A program made the translations under genes and the position numbers. The notes under the pieces are model-generated. The model was not told the origin of the DNA. It ran no database searches and saw nothing but the letters and a program-made list of their open reading frames with translations. Below, piece after piece: positions 1-8,216 of a stretch of DNA of 64,000 nt (the first letter of the stretch is position 1; each line of letters begins with the position of its first letter). The stretch comes from G965233625 sp965233625 (GTDB taxonomy: Bacteria; Planctomycetota; Planctomycetia; Pirellulales; Pirellulaceae), in contig OZ247499.1 of the NCBI GenBank assembly GCA_965233625.1, forward strand, positions 6,262,001-6,326,000, read 5' to 3'.

Positions 1-118
1 TGCCGCCATCACCGCCGTCGGGTCCGCCGCGCGGGATATACCTTTCGCGCCGGAAGCTCAGGCAGCCATCGCCTCCGTTACCAGCGTGCACTTCAATCGT
101 CGCGCGATCAACAAACAT
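1..118 (-). CDS. obg: GTPase Obg/CgtA, N-terminal fragment cut by the window edge
   Basis: Reading the minus strand from an ATG at 118 gives 39 codons before the left edge. The peptide starts MFVDRATIEV and continues with a glycine-rich stretch containing GNGGDGC, FRREKYIP and GGPDGGDGG. This is the hallmark start of the Obg fold of the ribosome-associated GTPase Obg/CgtA, which acts in late 50S assembly and stress control. The G domain lies outside the window. It begins 12 bases after the stop of the secreted-protein gene at 131-895, so the two are probably co-transcribed. Only the N terminus is visible, but the match is very characteristic. Confidence 0.9.
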   Translation of the reverse strand, partial: MFVDRATIEVHAGNGGDGCLSFRRERYIPRGGPDGGDGG

Positions 119-130
119 GGGTCGCCTGAA

Positions 131-895
131 TCAGTCATTCTTAGGAGCGGCGGGCGTTGCCGGATTGGGCGTGGCCGGTGCTCCGAGAGGTTGCGTGGAT
201 GTAACGTTAATGCTCTTAGCGTACGCGCGACCGGGCTGCGCGGGAATGTACCACCCGTTGATTCTTATTTTGTCACCTGGCCGCGCGTACCGCAGATCTT
301 TCACCTCGACGGCGACGCTCGTCGTCTGACCCAGCGGCGCCGTCACTGCAGTGCTGCCGGCGGCTACAACAATCGCCATCGGCGTTAAACTGCGGATCGC
401 GCCGGCGACGGCAAAGGTTTTCGATTGTGGCTGTACGGGCTGCACGGGGCGATCGCCATCGTTGAAGATCGCCTTCAACGCGGGGCTGGCACCTCCTCCA
501 CCCATCGGATACACGCCGGGGCGTTTGTCCTGCGTGGGTGTGAAAACCGTGATCCGGCCCACTTCCGAAACGGCTTTCCCCTGCGCATTAAACTCCGCCG
601 TGAAATGCACCGTCATGCCGCGTTTGAGGAACTGAAGCGTGGCGGGCGCCTTCACTTCTACGGATTCCCCTCGCGCCGGCGGTGAAACCACCCACTGTTT
701 GCCGTCCTCAGCTTCCACCAGCAACACGCCGTTCTGCATGCCCTTCAAGACTCCTTCAGCCCGCAGCGTCTCGCTGCCCGGCGGCTGCTGCCCCGGTTTC
801 CAGTTACCGCGGTTAGGCTGGCGCTGCGCATGTGCGTGAAGGGGCAAACTCAGGAGGATTGCTGCAAGTGTGAGTGGGGCGAAGTTGCGGAACAT
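131..895 (-). CDS. Secreted protein of unknown function, upstream of obg
   Basis: This 254-residue protein opens with a signal peptide (MFRNFAP, a hydrophobic core, then HAHAQ) and is otherwise soluble, so it is probably periplasmic. The mature part has two similar beta-rich segments, roughly residues 45-120 and 160-235. Each describes a short region that modulates a small molecule or binds (VLKGMQNGVLLVEAEDGKQW; later IRSLTPMAIVVAAG), which could be OB-like folds, but no family is recognised. The ends are Pro/Ala-rich and low in complexity. It lies 12 bases upstream of obg on the same strand and is divergent from the TadC-like gene. The reading frame is convincing from the signal peptide and codon use; the function is unknown. 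Confidence 0.75.
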   Translation of the reverse strand: MFRNFAPLTLAAILLSLPLHAHAQRQPNRGNWKPGQQPPGSETLRAEGVLKGMQNGVLLVEAEDGKQWVVSPPARGESVEVKAPATLQFLKRGMTVHFTAEFNAQGKAVSEVGRITVFTPTQDKRPGVYPMGGGGASPALKAIFNDGDRPVQPVQPQSKTFAVAGAIRSLTPMAIVVAAGSTAVTAPLGQTTSVAVEVKDLRYARPGDKIRINGWYIPAQPGRAYAKSINVTSTQPLGAPATPNPATPAAPKND

Positions 896-1070
896 AGTGT
901 CACTTGGGTGGTAAGGTGGGCGTGAATGTGGAAGGGCGGCGCATTTTAAGGCTTGTTAAGTTGAATTATAACATCCGCCATCCAATGTCCACATTCGCCC
1001 GCAGCAGGGAGGGGTGTTATTCTATGCATTACCAGAATATGTTGTCTGCCAACTGACGCGGAAAACTGCG

Positions 1071-1976
1071 ATGGATGTGTTTGCTCTTGTTGTATGTATC
1101 GTCTCCGGCGCTGCGGCCGCCTTTGCCATGTGGTGGGTGTTCTCTGCGCTGGCGTCCAGCGATCTGCAGCAGGACGATGAGTGGCGTTACGATGTCAACC
1201 GCATCAATCAACTGCGGCGGCTTGATCCGACGTACCGGCTATTTCAGCCCGTGATTCAGATCTTCGCCAAGCTGAACCGCGCGGCGTTTGAAAACGCGTT
1301 GCCAGAGATTCAGCGGGAAATTCTGGCGGCCGGACTCTCACGGTACTGGCTGGCGGAAGAATACCTGGCCCGCGCGGAACTGATCGCGCTCGCGCTGACG
1401 CCCGCCTATATTTACGGCTGCATCTACCTGATGGGGCCGGCAGGCATTGTGACGGCGCTGCTGATGACCGTGCTGACGGTTTATCTACTCAGGCGGCGGC
1501 TGACCGCCATGGCGAAGCGGCGGCTGCTGGCGATCAAACGTCGCCTGCCCTTTGTGCTTGATCTTCTTACGTTGCTGATGCAGGCAGGCTCTAGCTTTTT
1601 GCAGGCGTTGCAGCAGGCCAATATCGAATTCCGCGGCCACCCCGTTGCGCAGGAATTCGGACGCGTGCTGACCGATATGAATATGGGCAAAGCGCGGAGC
1701 GAAGCGTTTGATAACCTTCGCACGCGGTTGGCCGACGATGAAATCTCTGGCATCGTCGGTTCGATCATTCAAGGCGAAGAACTTGGCACGCCGCTGGCCG
1801 ATATCTTCCGTACGCAGGCCGATGTGCTTCGTGTGAAACGCACGCAGCGCGCTGAAACCATCGCGGGCGAAGCAGGCGTGAATATGCTGCTGCCGGGCAT
1901 CCTGGTGATGGCTTCCACCGTGCTGATCATCCTGGGTCCATTTATTCTGCGTAACTTCGTTATCCTCGACGGCTGA
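1071..1976 (+). CDS. TadC-like type II secretion system F-domain protein
   Basis: A 301-residue inner-membrane protein with the GspF/TadC architecture: an N-terminal membrane helix (residues 2-24), a charged cytoplasmic segment, paired hydrophobic helices at about 100-140, a T2SSF domain (about 155-280, with LLTLLMQAGSSFLQAL and SIIQGEELGTPLADIF), and a C-terminal membrane helix. TadC forms the membrane platform of Tad/Flp pili with TadB and the ATPase TadA. No partner gene is in the window, so it is either an orphan or the end of a cluster elsewhere. A GTG at 1014 would add 19 residues, but its purine-rich stretch abuts the codon. The ATG at 1071 puts the membrane helix at the N terminus and is preferred. 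Confidence 0.8.
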   Translation: MDVFALVVCIVSGAAAAFAMWWVFSALASSDLQQDDEWRYDVNRINQLRRLDPTYRLFQPVIQIFAKLNRAAFENALPEIQREILAAGLSRYWLAEEYLARAELIALALTPAYIYGCIYLMGPAGIVTALLMTVLTVYLLRRRLTAMAKRRLLAIKRRLPFVLDLLTLLMQAGSSFLQALQQANIEFRGHPVAQEFGRVLTDMNMGKARSEAFDNLRTRLADDEISGIVGSIIQGEELGTPLADIFRTQADVLRVKRTQRAETIAGEAGVNMLLPGILVMASTVLIILGPFILRNFVILDG

Positions 1977-2001
1977 TCCACTTCCCCGGAATAGTAAGTG
2001 C

Positions 2002-2517
2002 ATGATTGACTCCACGGCCAACATCGGCTCACGGCTGGCGGTTTATACCGGATCGTTCGATCCCATCACGTTAGGCCATTTGAATGTGATCGAGCGTGCC
2101 TGCCGCCTGGTCGATAAACTCATCGTGGGCATTGGCATCAACGTCGAGAAGACACCGCTGTTTACACCGGACGAACGCGTAGAACTGGTGCAACAGACGC
2201 TGGCACGGTTCGATAACGTCGAGGTGAAGCTGTTCACCGGTCTGGCCGTCAAGTTCGTCCGCGAGTGCGGCGCCCGCGTGATGATCCGCGGCGTACGGCC
2301 GCTGACCGACATCGCCGGCGAATTCACCATGATGATGGCCAACCGGCAGCTCGACGCGGATATCGAAACCGTCTTCCTGATGGCCGACGAAGAATTCGCC
2401 CACGTCAGCTCCTCACTCATCAAACAGATCACGCCGCTGGCCGACGACGAAATGCTCAGCCGCTTCGTCCCGCCAGAGATCATCCCGGCCCTACGGGCGA
2501 AGATGGATGCCACGTAA
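2002..2517 (+). CDS. coaD: Phosphopantetheine adenylyltransferase
   Basis: CoaD transfers AMP from ATP to 4'-phosphopantetheine to give dephospho-CoA, the penultimate step of coenzyme A synthesis in the cytoplasm. The 171 residues match the normal family length of about 160. Visible signatures are GSFDPITLGH at 17-26 (the TxGH nucleotide-binding motif), RGVR at 96-99, and SSSLIK at 136-141 near the C terminus (the ISSTLVK equivalent). It starts 25 bases after the TadC-like gene and reads in the same direction. The extra residues before the first strand suggest the start could be a few codons later, but no better start is evident. Very confident. Confidence 0.96.
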   Translation: MIDSTANIGSRLAVYTGSFDPITLGHLNVIERACRLVDKLIVGIGINVEKTPLFTPDERVELVQQTLARFDNVEVKLFTGLAVKFVRECGARVMIRGVRPLTDIAGEFTMMMANRQLDADIETVFLMADEEFAHVSSSLIKQITPLADDEMLSRFVPPEIIPALRAKMDAT

Positions 2518-2564
2518 GTCGCGGAACATTGGTCCTTCTCGCCCCAGATCGCACATAAACACCC

Positions 2565-3437
2565 ATGCCCTTAAAGCCAACACTGCTGCAGCACGTTGAT
2601 GAGGGTGGCGAGTTTCTTGAATTCAGCTACGAGACGGTGGACGACCTGCTAGTGGATCGTCCGCAGCTTGATAAATGTGTATTCCGCGGCGTGGGGCTGA
2701 AGGGTGCGAAGTTTACGGGCGGCGATATCACCTACTGCGAGTTTCACGATTCGTACCTGCGGTTCATCACGTTTGAACGTGTGGATATGACGGGCACTTC
2801 GTTTCAGAAGTGCAACCTGCGGCATGCGCGGTTTGATGGCTGCAAGTTGTGGTATGTGGACTTCCGTGAATGTCAGCTGGACTACGACGCGATTCTGCAG
2901 CACGCACCCGCCGAGTTGTATCTGAAAGAGCGTCTGTTGCATCGGCTGCGGATGAACGCCAATTCGACGGGCGAAACGCGTATTGCCGATAAGCTGCTGC
3001 TGAAACAGATGGAGGCCGAACGCAAAGAGAAGTTCAACGTGTTCGCCGTGGCGACAGAATACCACCGCCAATTTCGCCCGGTGCAACGCTTGCAGGCGTT
3101 TATCAGCTGGCTGACCCACTGGTTTGAACTGCTGGTGTGGGGCTACGGCGTGCGGATGCTCTCGCTGGTGCGGACGGCGTTGCTGGTGGTGCTGATTTCC
3201 GCCTGCACGGTCTGGCTGAGCGAGACGCCTTATTTCGCCCCTACGGGTGAGTCGCCGCGTCCGTTGCAGTTTTACGAAAGCCTGTATGTGGCGGTTGTGA
3301 CTTTCTCGACGTTGGGCTTTGGCGATTTCTCACCGGCTGAAAGCGTGGGAAGACTCATCTCCGTACTGCTTAGCGTGAGCGGCGCCGTCTTCCTGGGGCT
3401 GGTCGCTGCCACGGCGTACCGGCGGATTCAACGATAA
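2565..3437 (+). CDS. Pentapeptide-repeat protein fused to a two-helix ion channel
   Basis: Residues 30-105 form pentapeptide repeats with A(D/N)LxF-like spacing (KCVFRGVGLKGAKF, DMTGTSFQKCNLRHARF). A charged helical linker follows at 110-175. The C-terminal part is a potassium-channel-like pore module: membrane helix at about 198-219, pore helix with selectivity-filter motif TLGFGDF at 249-255, and a second helix at 262-285. The filter TxGFGD matches the K+ channel consensus TxGYGD or TxGFGD, so selective cation conduction is likely at the inner membrane. The right-handed beta-helix may be a cytoplasmic sensor or tetramerisation platform; that is inference. The 290-residue product is complete and stands 47 bases after coaD. 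Confidence 0.85.
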   Translation: MPLKPTLLQHVDEGGEFLEFSYETVDDLLVDRPQLDKCVFRGVGLKGAKFTGGDITYCEFHDSYLRFITFERVDMTGTSFQKCNLRHARFDGCKLWYVDFRECQLDYDAILQHAPAELYLKERLLHRLRMNANSTGETRIADKLLLKQMEAERKEKFNVFAVATEYHRQFRPVQRLQAFISWLTHWFELLVWGYGVRMLSLVRTALLVVLISACTVWLSETPYFAPTGESPRPLQFYESLYVAVVTFSTLGFGDFSPAESVGRLISVLLSVSGAVFLGLVAATAYRRIQR

Positions 3438-3477
3438 TTTCAAATGCACGCCAACGGTGTGCTGAGCAGTTCCGCCT

Positions 3478-3505
3478 TTCATTCAGGGTTGTTATCCTGA
3501 ATGGA
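3478..3505. other. Perfect 8-bp inverted repeat (hairpin)
   Basis: CATTCAGG at 3480-3487 and CCTGAATG at 3496-3503 form a perfect stem with an 8-base loop, extendable by one wobble and one A-T pair. It lies 40 bases after the channel gene stop and about 125 bases before the next start. No T tract follows, so it may be an operator or mRNA hairpin rather than an intrinsic terminator. Confidence 0.4.
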
Positions 3506-3628
3506 CGGTGAATTTTTGCGGTAAATGCTTGCAACGTGTGATTTGCAGGTGGTACAGTCGCCGCTTAATCTATATCAATAGACTCTTCTAGTAGCGAATC
3601 TCTTTTGACTGGCGGCGGAAAACATCCG

Positions 3629-5614
3629 ATGGCCGAAAAATTCGATCCGTATTACCGGTGGCTGGGCATTCCGCCCGCAGATCAGCCGCCCAACTTGTAC
3701 CGTCTGTTAGGGGTGCAGGTTTTTGAAGCGGATCGTGAAGTGATTGACGCTGTCGCCAACCGCCACATTACCTACCTGCAGGAAATTACCTCCGGGCCCA
3801 ATGTCACCGCGGCGCAGCAGCTGCTAAATGAACTTGCCGGCGCCCGCCGCACGCTGCTGAAACCCGCGCTGAAAGAAAAGTACGACGCGCAGTTGAAGCA
3901 GGAACTAGCGGCCAAAGAAGCACCCCCGGAAGCGCGGAAGCCGGCGCCACGGCGTAGCAAAGCCGGCGCGAGTGTCTCTGGCCATGGTTCCGGCGTGGGC
4001 GACTCGAACAAGGGTATCGGTGCGGGCAAAACACCGCTGGTGGCGCGCCCGCTGGATGACATCGATATTGCTGGCCGTGAGACGGGCAAAGTCTCGGTGG
4101 ACGATTCAGCCATCGACACCAACCGCCGCGATGCAGAGCATGGTTCGGCAGTCATTCCACTGGAAGAAAGTAATACACCGCCGGCGCCGGGCTCTGGCTC
4201 TGGCGTTGAACTGGACGAGTTCGAACGCAAGCGTGGCGGGCGCCCCGGTTCCAGCGTGCAGCTGAGTTCACTCTCCGCCACCCAGCGTGTGCGGGCGAAA
4301 AAGAAGAGCGGCAGCACAGGAGTGATCGTTGCGGTAGTTGGTCTGTTGTTGCTGCTTGCAGCCGGCGGAGCCGTCGCGTTTGTCGTTCTGGGCAACGGCC
4401 CAGCCACGGTTCAAGATCCTGTAAAGCCGCCCCCTGCAACCACACCGCAAGCCCGCAACGATGAAGATGGCGACGACACGCCCACGGACTTCGGGGCGCC
4501 TATTGTTGCGGCGCCGCAGGATTTTTCTTTTGAAGTAAAAAGCCTTGTCACGTGGTTACACGGCGACAATGCCCAGTCTCCCTCTGCGGATGGCATTACG
4601 GGACGGACGCCCAAGAAAAAACTGGGCTGGCAGAACTTAAGCGGGCAGCAGCGTGGTGGTGTGATGGACTTTGATGGTAAGTCTGCCACGAAGCTGCCGC
4701 GGGCGGCCTACTACGATTTCACCTTCTGTGTGTGGCTGAAAACCACGCAGAAACAACCGTCGGGCGGTGAAAAGAAGTGGGACCGTGGCGCGGTGCTGTT
4801 GTGCAGTACGGAGAAGAACAAACAGCGGGACTTTGGCGTGTCTCTGTATGGCGGCAAGCCGATGTTCCACGTGCATTCGCAGAAGCTGAACCTGGCAGCG
4901 GACGAAGACCTCAGCGATGGCCAGTGGCGGCATCTGGCGGTGGTGTATCATCAGCCGCTCAACCCCCGCGACAATCAGGGCCGCGCGATGATTTATGTGG
5001 ACGGCCAGCAGAAGAGCGAGCAGTCGTTTGAATATAAAGTCTCAGCCCCCACCACTCGCGAACTGATTTTGGGCGGACTGAATGAATCCAACCAGACAAC
5101 CGGCAAGTTCAAAGGGCAGATGGACGAACTGCGGGTCTATAATTTCGCGCTGAAGCCCGAAGAAATCAGCCGGCTGGCAGACCCGGCGCCGCCGGTGCAG
5201 AACGAGGTCTGGTTCTTTGCCAAAGGGCAGATGCAAAAGCAGGAAGTGAAACCTGTCCAGAACAAGATCAAGGCCAATGCGCCCGCCGACCTCCGACGCG
5301 GATTGTATTCTTTGCAGACACCTAAGGATTTCCGCGACGATTACGGGCAGCGGTTAAGCTGCTGGATTTCGGTTCCGGCAGACGGCGTTTACCAGTTCCG
5401 CACGCAGGCGGATGACGCCGCGCAGTTACAGATTCAGGATGCACCGCGGGAAGGCCAGGGCGGTGGTTATCGACTCAGCAGCAACCGGCGTTACAAACTG
5501 GAAGTGCTGCACAAAGAAGACGGCGGCAGCGATCTCCTGGAAGTGCAATGGCAACCACCCGGCGCCCGGCAGATGCAACCTATCCCCGCTGCCGCGCTGC
5601 ACGCGAACCGTTAA
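3629..5614 (+). CDS. Membrane protein with J-like N terminus, LamG-like domain and PA14-like C terminus
   Basis: The 661-residue product begins MAEKFDPYYRWLGIPP, a start found in many planctomycete proteins. Residues 8-95 look like a J-domain-like helical module (NLYRLLGV, then LNELAGARRTLLKPALKEKYD). A low-complexity acidic and Ser/Gly-rich linker runs to about residue 225, then a single membrane helix (about 230-255). The outer part has a concanavalin/LamG-like fold (about 320-515, with FTFCVWLKT, WRHLAVVY, MIYVDGQ, MDELRVYNFAL) and a PA14-like segment at the end, so cytoplasmic J-like and external carbohydrate-binding-type domains are joined across the membrane. A TTG 24 bases upstream is possible, but the ATG at 3629 gives the family start. 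The next gene follows by 16 bases. Confidence 0.8.
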   Translation: MAEKFDPYYRWLGIPPADQPPNLYRLLGVQVFEADREVIDAVANRHITYLQEITSGPNVTAAQQLLNELAGARRTLLKPALKEKYDAQLKQELAAKEAPPEARKPAPRRSKAGASVSGHGSGVGDSNKGIGAGKTPLVARPLDDIDIAGRETGKVSVDDSAIDTNRRDAEHGSAVIPLEESNTPPAPGSGSGVELDEFERKRGGRPGSSVQLSSLSATQRVRAKKKSGSTGVIVAVVGLLLLLAAGGAVAFVVLGNGPATVQDPVKPPPATTPQARNDEDGDDTPTDFGAPIVAAPQDFSFEVKSLVTWLHGDNAQSPSADGITGRTPKKKLGWQNLSGQQRGGVMDFDGKSATKLPRAAYYDFTFCVWLKTTQKQPSGGEKKWDRGAVLLCSTEKNKQRDFGVSLYGGKPMFHVHSQKLNLAADEDLSDGQWRHLAVVYHQPLNPRDNQGRAMIYVDGQQKSEQSFEYKVSAPTTRELILGGLNESNQTTGKFKGQMDELRVYNFALKPEEISRLADPAPPVQNEVWFFAKGQMQKQEVKPVQNKIKANAPADLRRGLYSLQTPKDFRDDYGQRLSCWISVPADGVYQFRTQADDAAQLQIQDAPREGQGGGYRLSSNRRYKLEVLHKEDGGSDLLEVQWQPPGARQMQPIPAAALHANR

Positions 5615-5630
5615 CACGGGGGCTTCACTC

Positions 5631-6644
5631 ATGGCGTATTCAGATGCAGACTCAATCACGCCGCGCGGGTTCTTAAAACCCATCCGGGCCAAAGTCATTC
5701 TGGCAATCTCCGCCTGCCTGCTGCTACTTGTTGTCGCGCGAATGGCGCCAGCGCAGGATGTGAAAATCACGCCTGCCGATGTGATGGTCCGTGTCAGTAT
5801 GGCAGCGTCTAGCGTGGAAATTCTGCGGGTTGAGATGGGCAAGCCGAGAGACACCCGGCCGCCACTGACCGTCGAGAATGCAGAGCCGCGTGAAGTTTAT
5901 TTTCAGACGCTTTCGTTATTTGAAAAAGCGAACCGCCTGGCGCAGGAGCACACGCGTCAGCGAAGCGTGAAGCCTGCTCAGCCGCGTGGCGTGATTATGC
6001 CCGCCGATGTGCATAATCTGGTGGATCTGGCGATAGCACGGCTGGATGTCGTGCGCGAAAAATACAAGATGCCCGGCAAACCGCAGAGCAAAACGCGCGA
6101 CGGGACGCACACGCCCAGCGATGTTTACGCCGCCGTGGTGCAGGTAAACCGGCAGTTAAGCATGCTGCTGGAGCAGCAGGTGGCGCCCGCCGATGTGTTC
6201 CAGCAGGTGACGCAGGCCATGGGCCACGCGGGCGCCGTGTTAGAGACGCTGCCCGGCGTTGAGGCGTTTCCCGCCGCGCCCGCGTTCGAGCGGGGGAAGA
6301 AGCCGCTGGACGTCTACAACCGTCTGGCGGAATGTCATCGCTTACAGCGTGAGATCGCCACCCTGGCAGGCGACAAAATGGTGAAGATCCAGCAACTGGA
6401 AAGTGACTTCGAAGGCGAGATCAAACCCAGTGACGTCTACGACCTAGCTTCGCAGATCATCGCCGAACTAGCCCACCTCCACAGCCGCGTACCCGATGCC
6501 GCCGCGCCCCGTTCCGCCTACTTCCCCGGCCGCAAATTTCCGTCACACGTCTACCAGCGCGCCGGCATCCTCCGCAAACAACTGCAGCAATTGAAGAACG
6601 CTCTAGAAGAAGACGCCACCTGGCTGAAGCCGACGAGCGGGTGA
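5631..6644 (+). CDS. Secreted protein with eight copies of a roughly 38-residue P-x-D-V-Y repeat
   Basis: This 337-residue protein has an N-terminal membrane or signal segment (residues 21-41, ending APAQ) and is exported. The rest consists of eight repeats, each starting with a P-[AS]-D-V-[YF]-like motif and continuing as a predicted helix. The repeat prolines fall at residues 48, 86, 124, 162, 186, 225, 266 and 304, giving spacings of 38, 38, 38, 24, 39, 41 and 38. I recognise no named family; a helical-repeat scaffold is a reasonable inference. An in-frame extension to 5412 overlaps the previous gene and is rejected. It follows the J-like/LamG gene by 16 bases and is probably in the same operon. 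Confidence 0.75.
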   Translation: MAYSDADSITPRGFLKPIRAKVILAISACLLLLVVARMAPAQDVKITPADVMVRVSMAASSVEILRVEMGKPRDTRPPLTVENAEPREVYFQTLSLFEKANRLAQEHTRQRSVKPAQPRGVIMPADVHNLVDLAIARLDVVREKYKMPGKPQSKTRDGTHTPSDVYAAVVQVNRQLSMLLEQQVAPADVFQQVTQAMGHAGAVLETLPGVEAFPAAPAFERGKKPLDVYNRLAECHRLQREIATLAGDKMVKIQQLESDFEGEIKPSDVYDLASQIIAELAHLHSRVPDAAAPRSAYFPGRKFPSHVYQRAGILRKQLQQLKNALEEDATWLKPTSG

Positions 6645-6758
6645 TTTCGCGATGCGATAAGAGTGGAACCGACAACCGTTACCGGTTTATCCAGGAAGGG
6701 GCAGATTTCAGACACGTAAGCCCACCACTGAATGCATATGCAAGCCGCCTAAGGAATC

Positions 6759-7148
6759 ATGAATAGCGAAGATAAAGCATCTTGGCGGTCAGCACACGCA
6801 TTTGCAGCGGAAACGGTTGCTGTCCTTGAAATCGCTGAGACATTTCTGCAGCAGTATTTTGGCCATAGTGCAACCGAAGCAGAGCGACTGCTCACTGCGT
6901 ACTTCCAACGGCCTGCTTCGCCCAGTGAATCCTACATTGTCCACAGCATGTCCTGGTCTATCGCCAAACGGGTGCACTTTGTGATGGCCCTCCAAGGCGC
7001 CCCCGGTGATATCATCTTCTGGGAGGTTGAAAATGACTTACGCAAAACTCCACGTGACGCCCTCGCATACATGCGGGAACACTTTTGGTCTAAAGACTTT
7101 CCAAGCGTTAGACTTCTCGACTCTAGGCGCCATTACGACGGTCAATAA
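6759..7148 (+). CDS. Hypothetical small protein, 129 residues
   Basis: An open frame of 129 residues with an AAGGA three bases before the ATG. No signal peptide or membrane helix is present. The composition is rich in aromatic residues (QQYFGH, YIVHSMSW, IIFWEVEND, REHFWSKDF), as in small cytoplasmic immunity-type proteins, but no family is recognised. Codon use and base composition are less GC-rich than in the flanking genes, and it is followed after 53 bases by another accessory-looking gene, so the two may have arrived together. The frame is believable because of its length, ribosome site and uniform protein-like composition. Confidence 0.55.
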   Translation: MNSEDKASWRSAHAFAAETVAVLEIAETFLQQYFGHSATEAERLLTAYFQRPASPSESYIVHSMSWSIAKRVHFVMALQGAPGDIIFWEVENDLRKTPRDALAYMREHFWSKDFPSVRLLDSRRHYDGQ

Positions 7149-7201
7149 ATCGCGCAATCAGCGGCACAGCAAATCGATGAACCCGTTCTGCTGCAAGAAG
7201 C

Positions 7202-7768
7202 ATGATTTCACTCACTGACATCCAATCGTCTGCTAGAACCGTCGAGGATCTCGATTGGCCGTTCGATTTTTCGCTTCAACGGGCGGACGACGATACAGAC
7301 TGGATTCAACTGTCCCCAAAGCGACCATTCACAGTGATCGCCGGAGAGGGAACCGGCGGCGTCTTTATTGTGTACGGAGACGGAGCGCTCGAAACACTTC
7401 CAATCCTACACGGTACCTCGGAAGGTCAAGCCGGACGCGTGGCGTCAAATCTTACTGAGTGGCTCGCCGTCTTGATGGCGATTCCTTATTGGCGCGATTT
7501 GCTCAAGTTCTCTGGCGGTGGACAATTGGATGAGATGCGGAAAACGGCGATTTTTATGGAGCGAGAGTACCAAGAAGACTACCCCGGTATCCCAGAGGCA
7601 CGCCGAAGGATCAAGGGAACCTTGCCGATACCGACGCTGGAGGATCCAATCAAAGTCCTGCACGACAATGTTCACGCGACCGATTGCGTACTCGTTGCCG
7701 AGGATGGCTACGAATACGGATCGCTGTTCAACACGTTCAAAGCATCGGATAATAAGAGCTGGCGCTGA
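7202..7768 (+). CDS. Possible SUKH-like (SMI1/KNR4-type) immunity protein
   Basis: A 188-residue cytoplasmic protein. The central segment (about residues 45-105) reads like a SUKH-type domain: PFTVIAGEGTGGVFIVYGDG, then PILHGTSEGQAGRVASNLTEWL and a PYWRDLL helix. SUKH proteins often neutralise polymorphic toxins, but no toxin gene is adjacent, so a stray immunity gene is one possible reading. The assignment rests on pattern memory and is moderate at best. It lies 53 bases after the 129-residue gene, and both are less GC-rich than their surroundings. Confidence 0.55.
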   Translation: MISLTDIQSSARTVEDLDWPFDFSLQRADDDTDWIQLSPKRPFTVIAGEGTGGVFIVYGDGALETLPILHGTSEGQAGRVASNLTEWLAVLMAIPYWRDLLKFSGGGQLDEMRKTAIFMEREYQEDYPGIPEARRRIKGTLPIPTLEDPIKVLHDNVHATDCVLVAEDGYEYGSLFNTFKASDNKSWR

Positions 7769-8216
7769 AAGCGGCAGGCGAAGCCGGCGTTTTTCGCCGA
7801 CTCAAAACTGATAACAGTACCAGAACATCTGTGGCCAGCTCACTAGGTAATCGCCAGACTTGCAATTCGTTTCGACGTGCTTCAACGAACCGCACATACA
7901 GGACCGGGGAACGCAAGTGCTGTCATTGCCATGACTATCGGTCTGCTGATAGCACTTGAAAGCCGGTTGATCAGCCTTGAACGGGTGTTTTCCTCAAATA
8001 TGTGGCGGTGGGCGGGTATCTTGTGACCGCTGGCGGGGGCGATTACGCATATCCATCACAGAATGCTGATGTGTATTTGTGTGGAATATGCTATGGCGTG
8101 GTATTATATTCGGACAGCGTCTGCCCTGAACGGACTGTGTCCAAGATTGACCTCCTTCAACCAATCCCGGAAATCGAGCGCCTTGTCTGCGTGAGCTAAA
8201 GCGGGACGGACTCAAC
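7769..8216. other. 448-base gap with no supported gene
   Basis: Between the SUKH-like gene and the MMPL gene I see no convincing coding region. A 65-codon frame at 8002-8199 has no ribosome site and no recognisable motif. A loose promoter-like pair, TTGTGT at 8077-8082 and TATTAT at 8102-8107, has a 19-base spacer and could serve the MMPL gene; it is weak. The stretch may be decayed accessory DNA. Confidence 0.4.

Noticed and set aside
5412..5630. Upstream extension of the 38-residue-repeat protein
   Set aside because: It is inside the PA14 part of the previous gene in another frame; the ATG at 5631 is followed by a signal peptide.
8002..8199. 65-codon open frame before the MMPL gene
   Set aside because: No ribosome site, no conserved motif and a composition unlike the neighbouring genes; most likely random.
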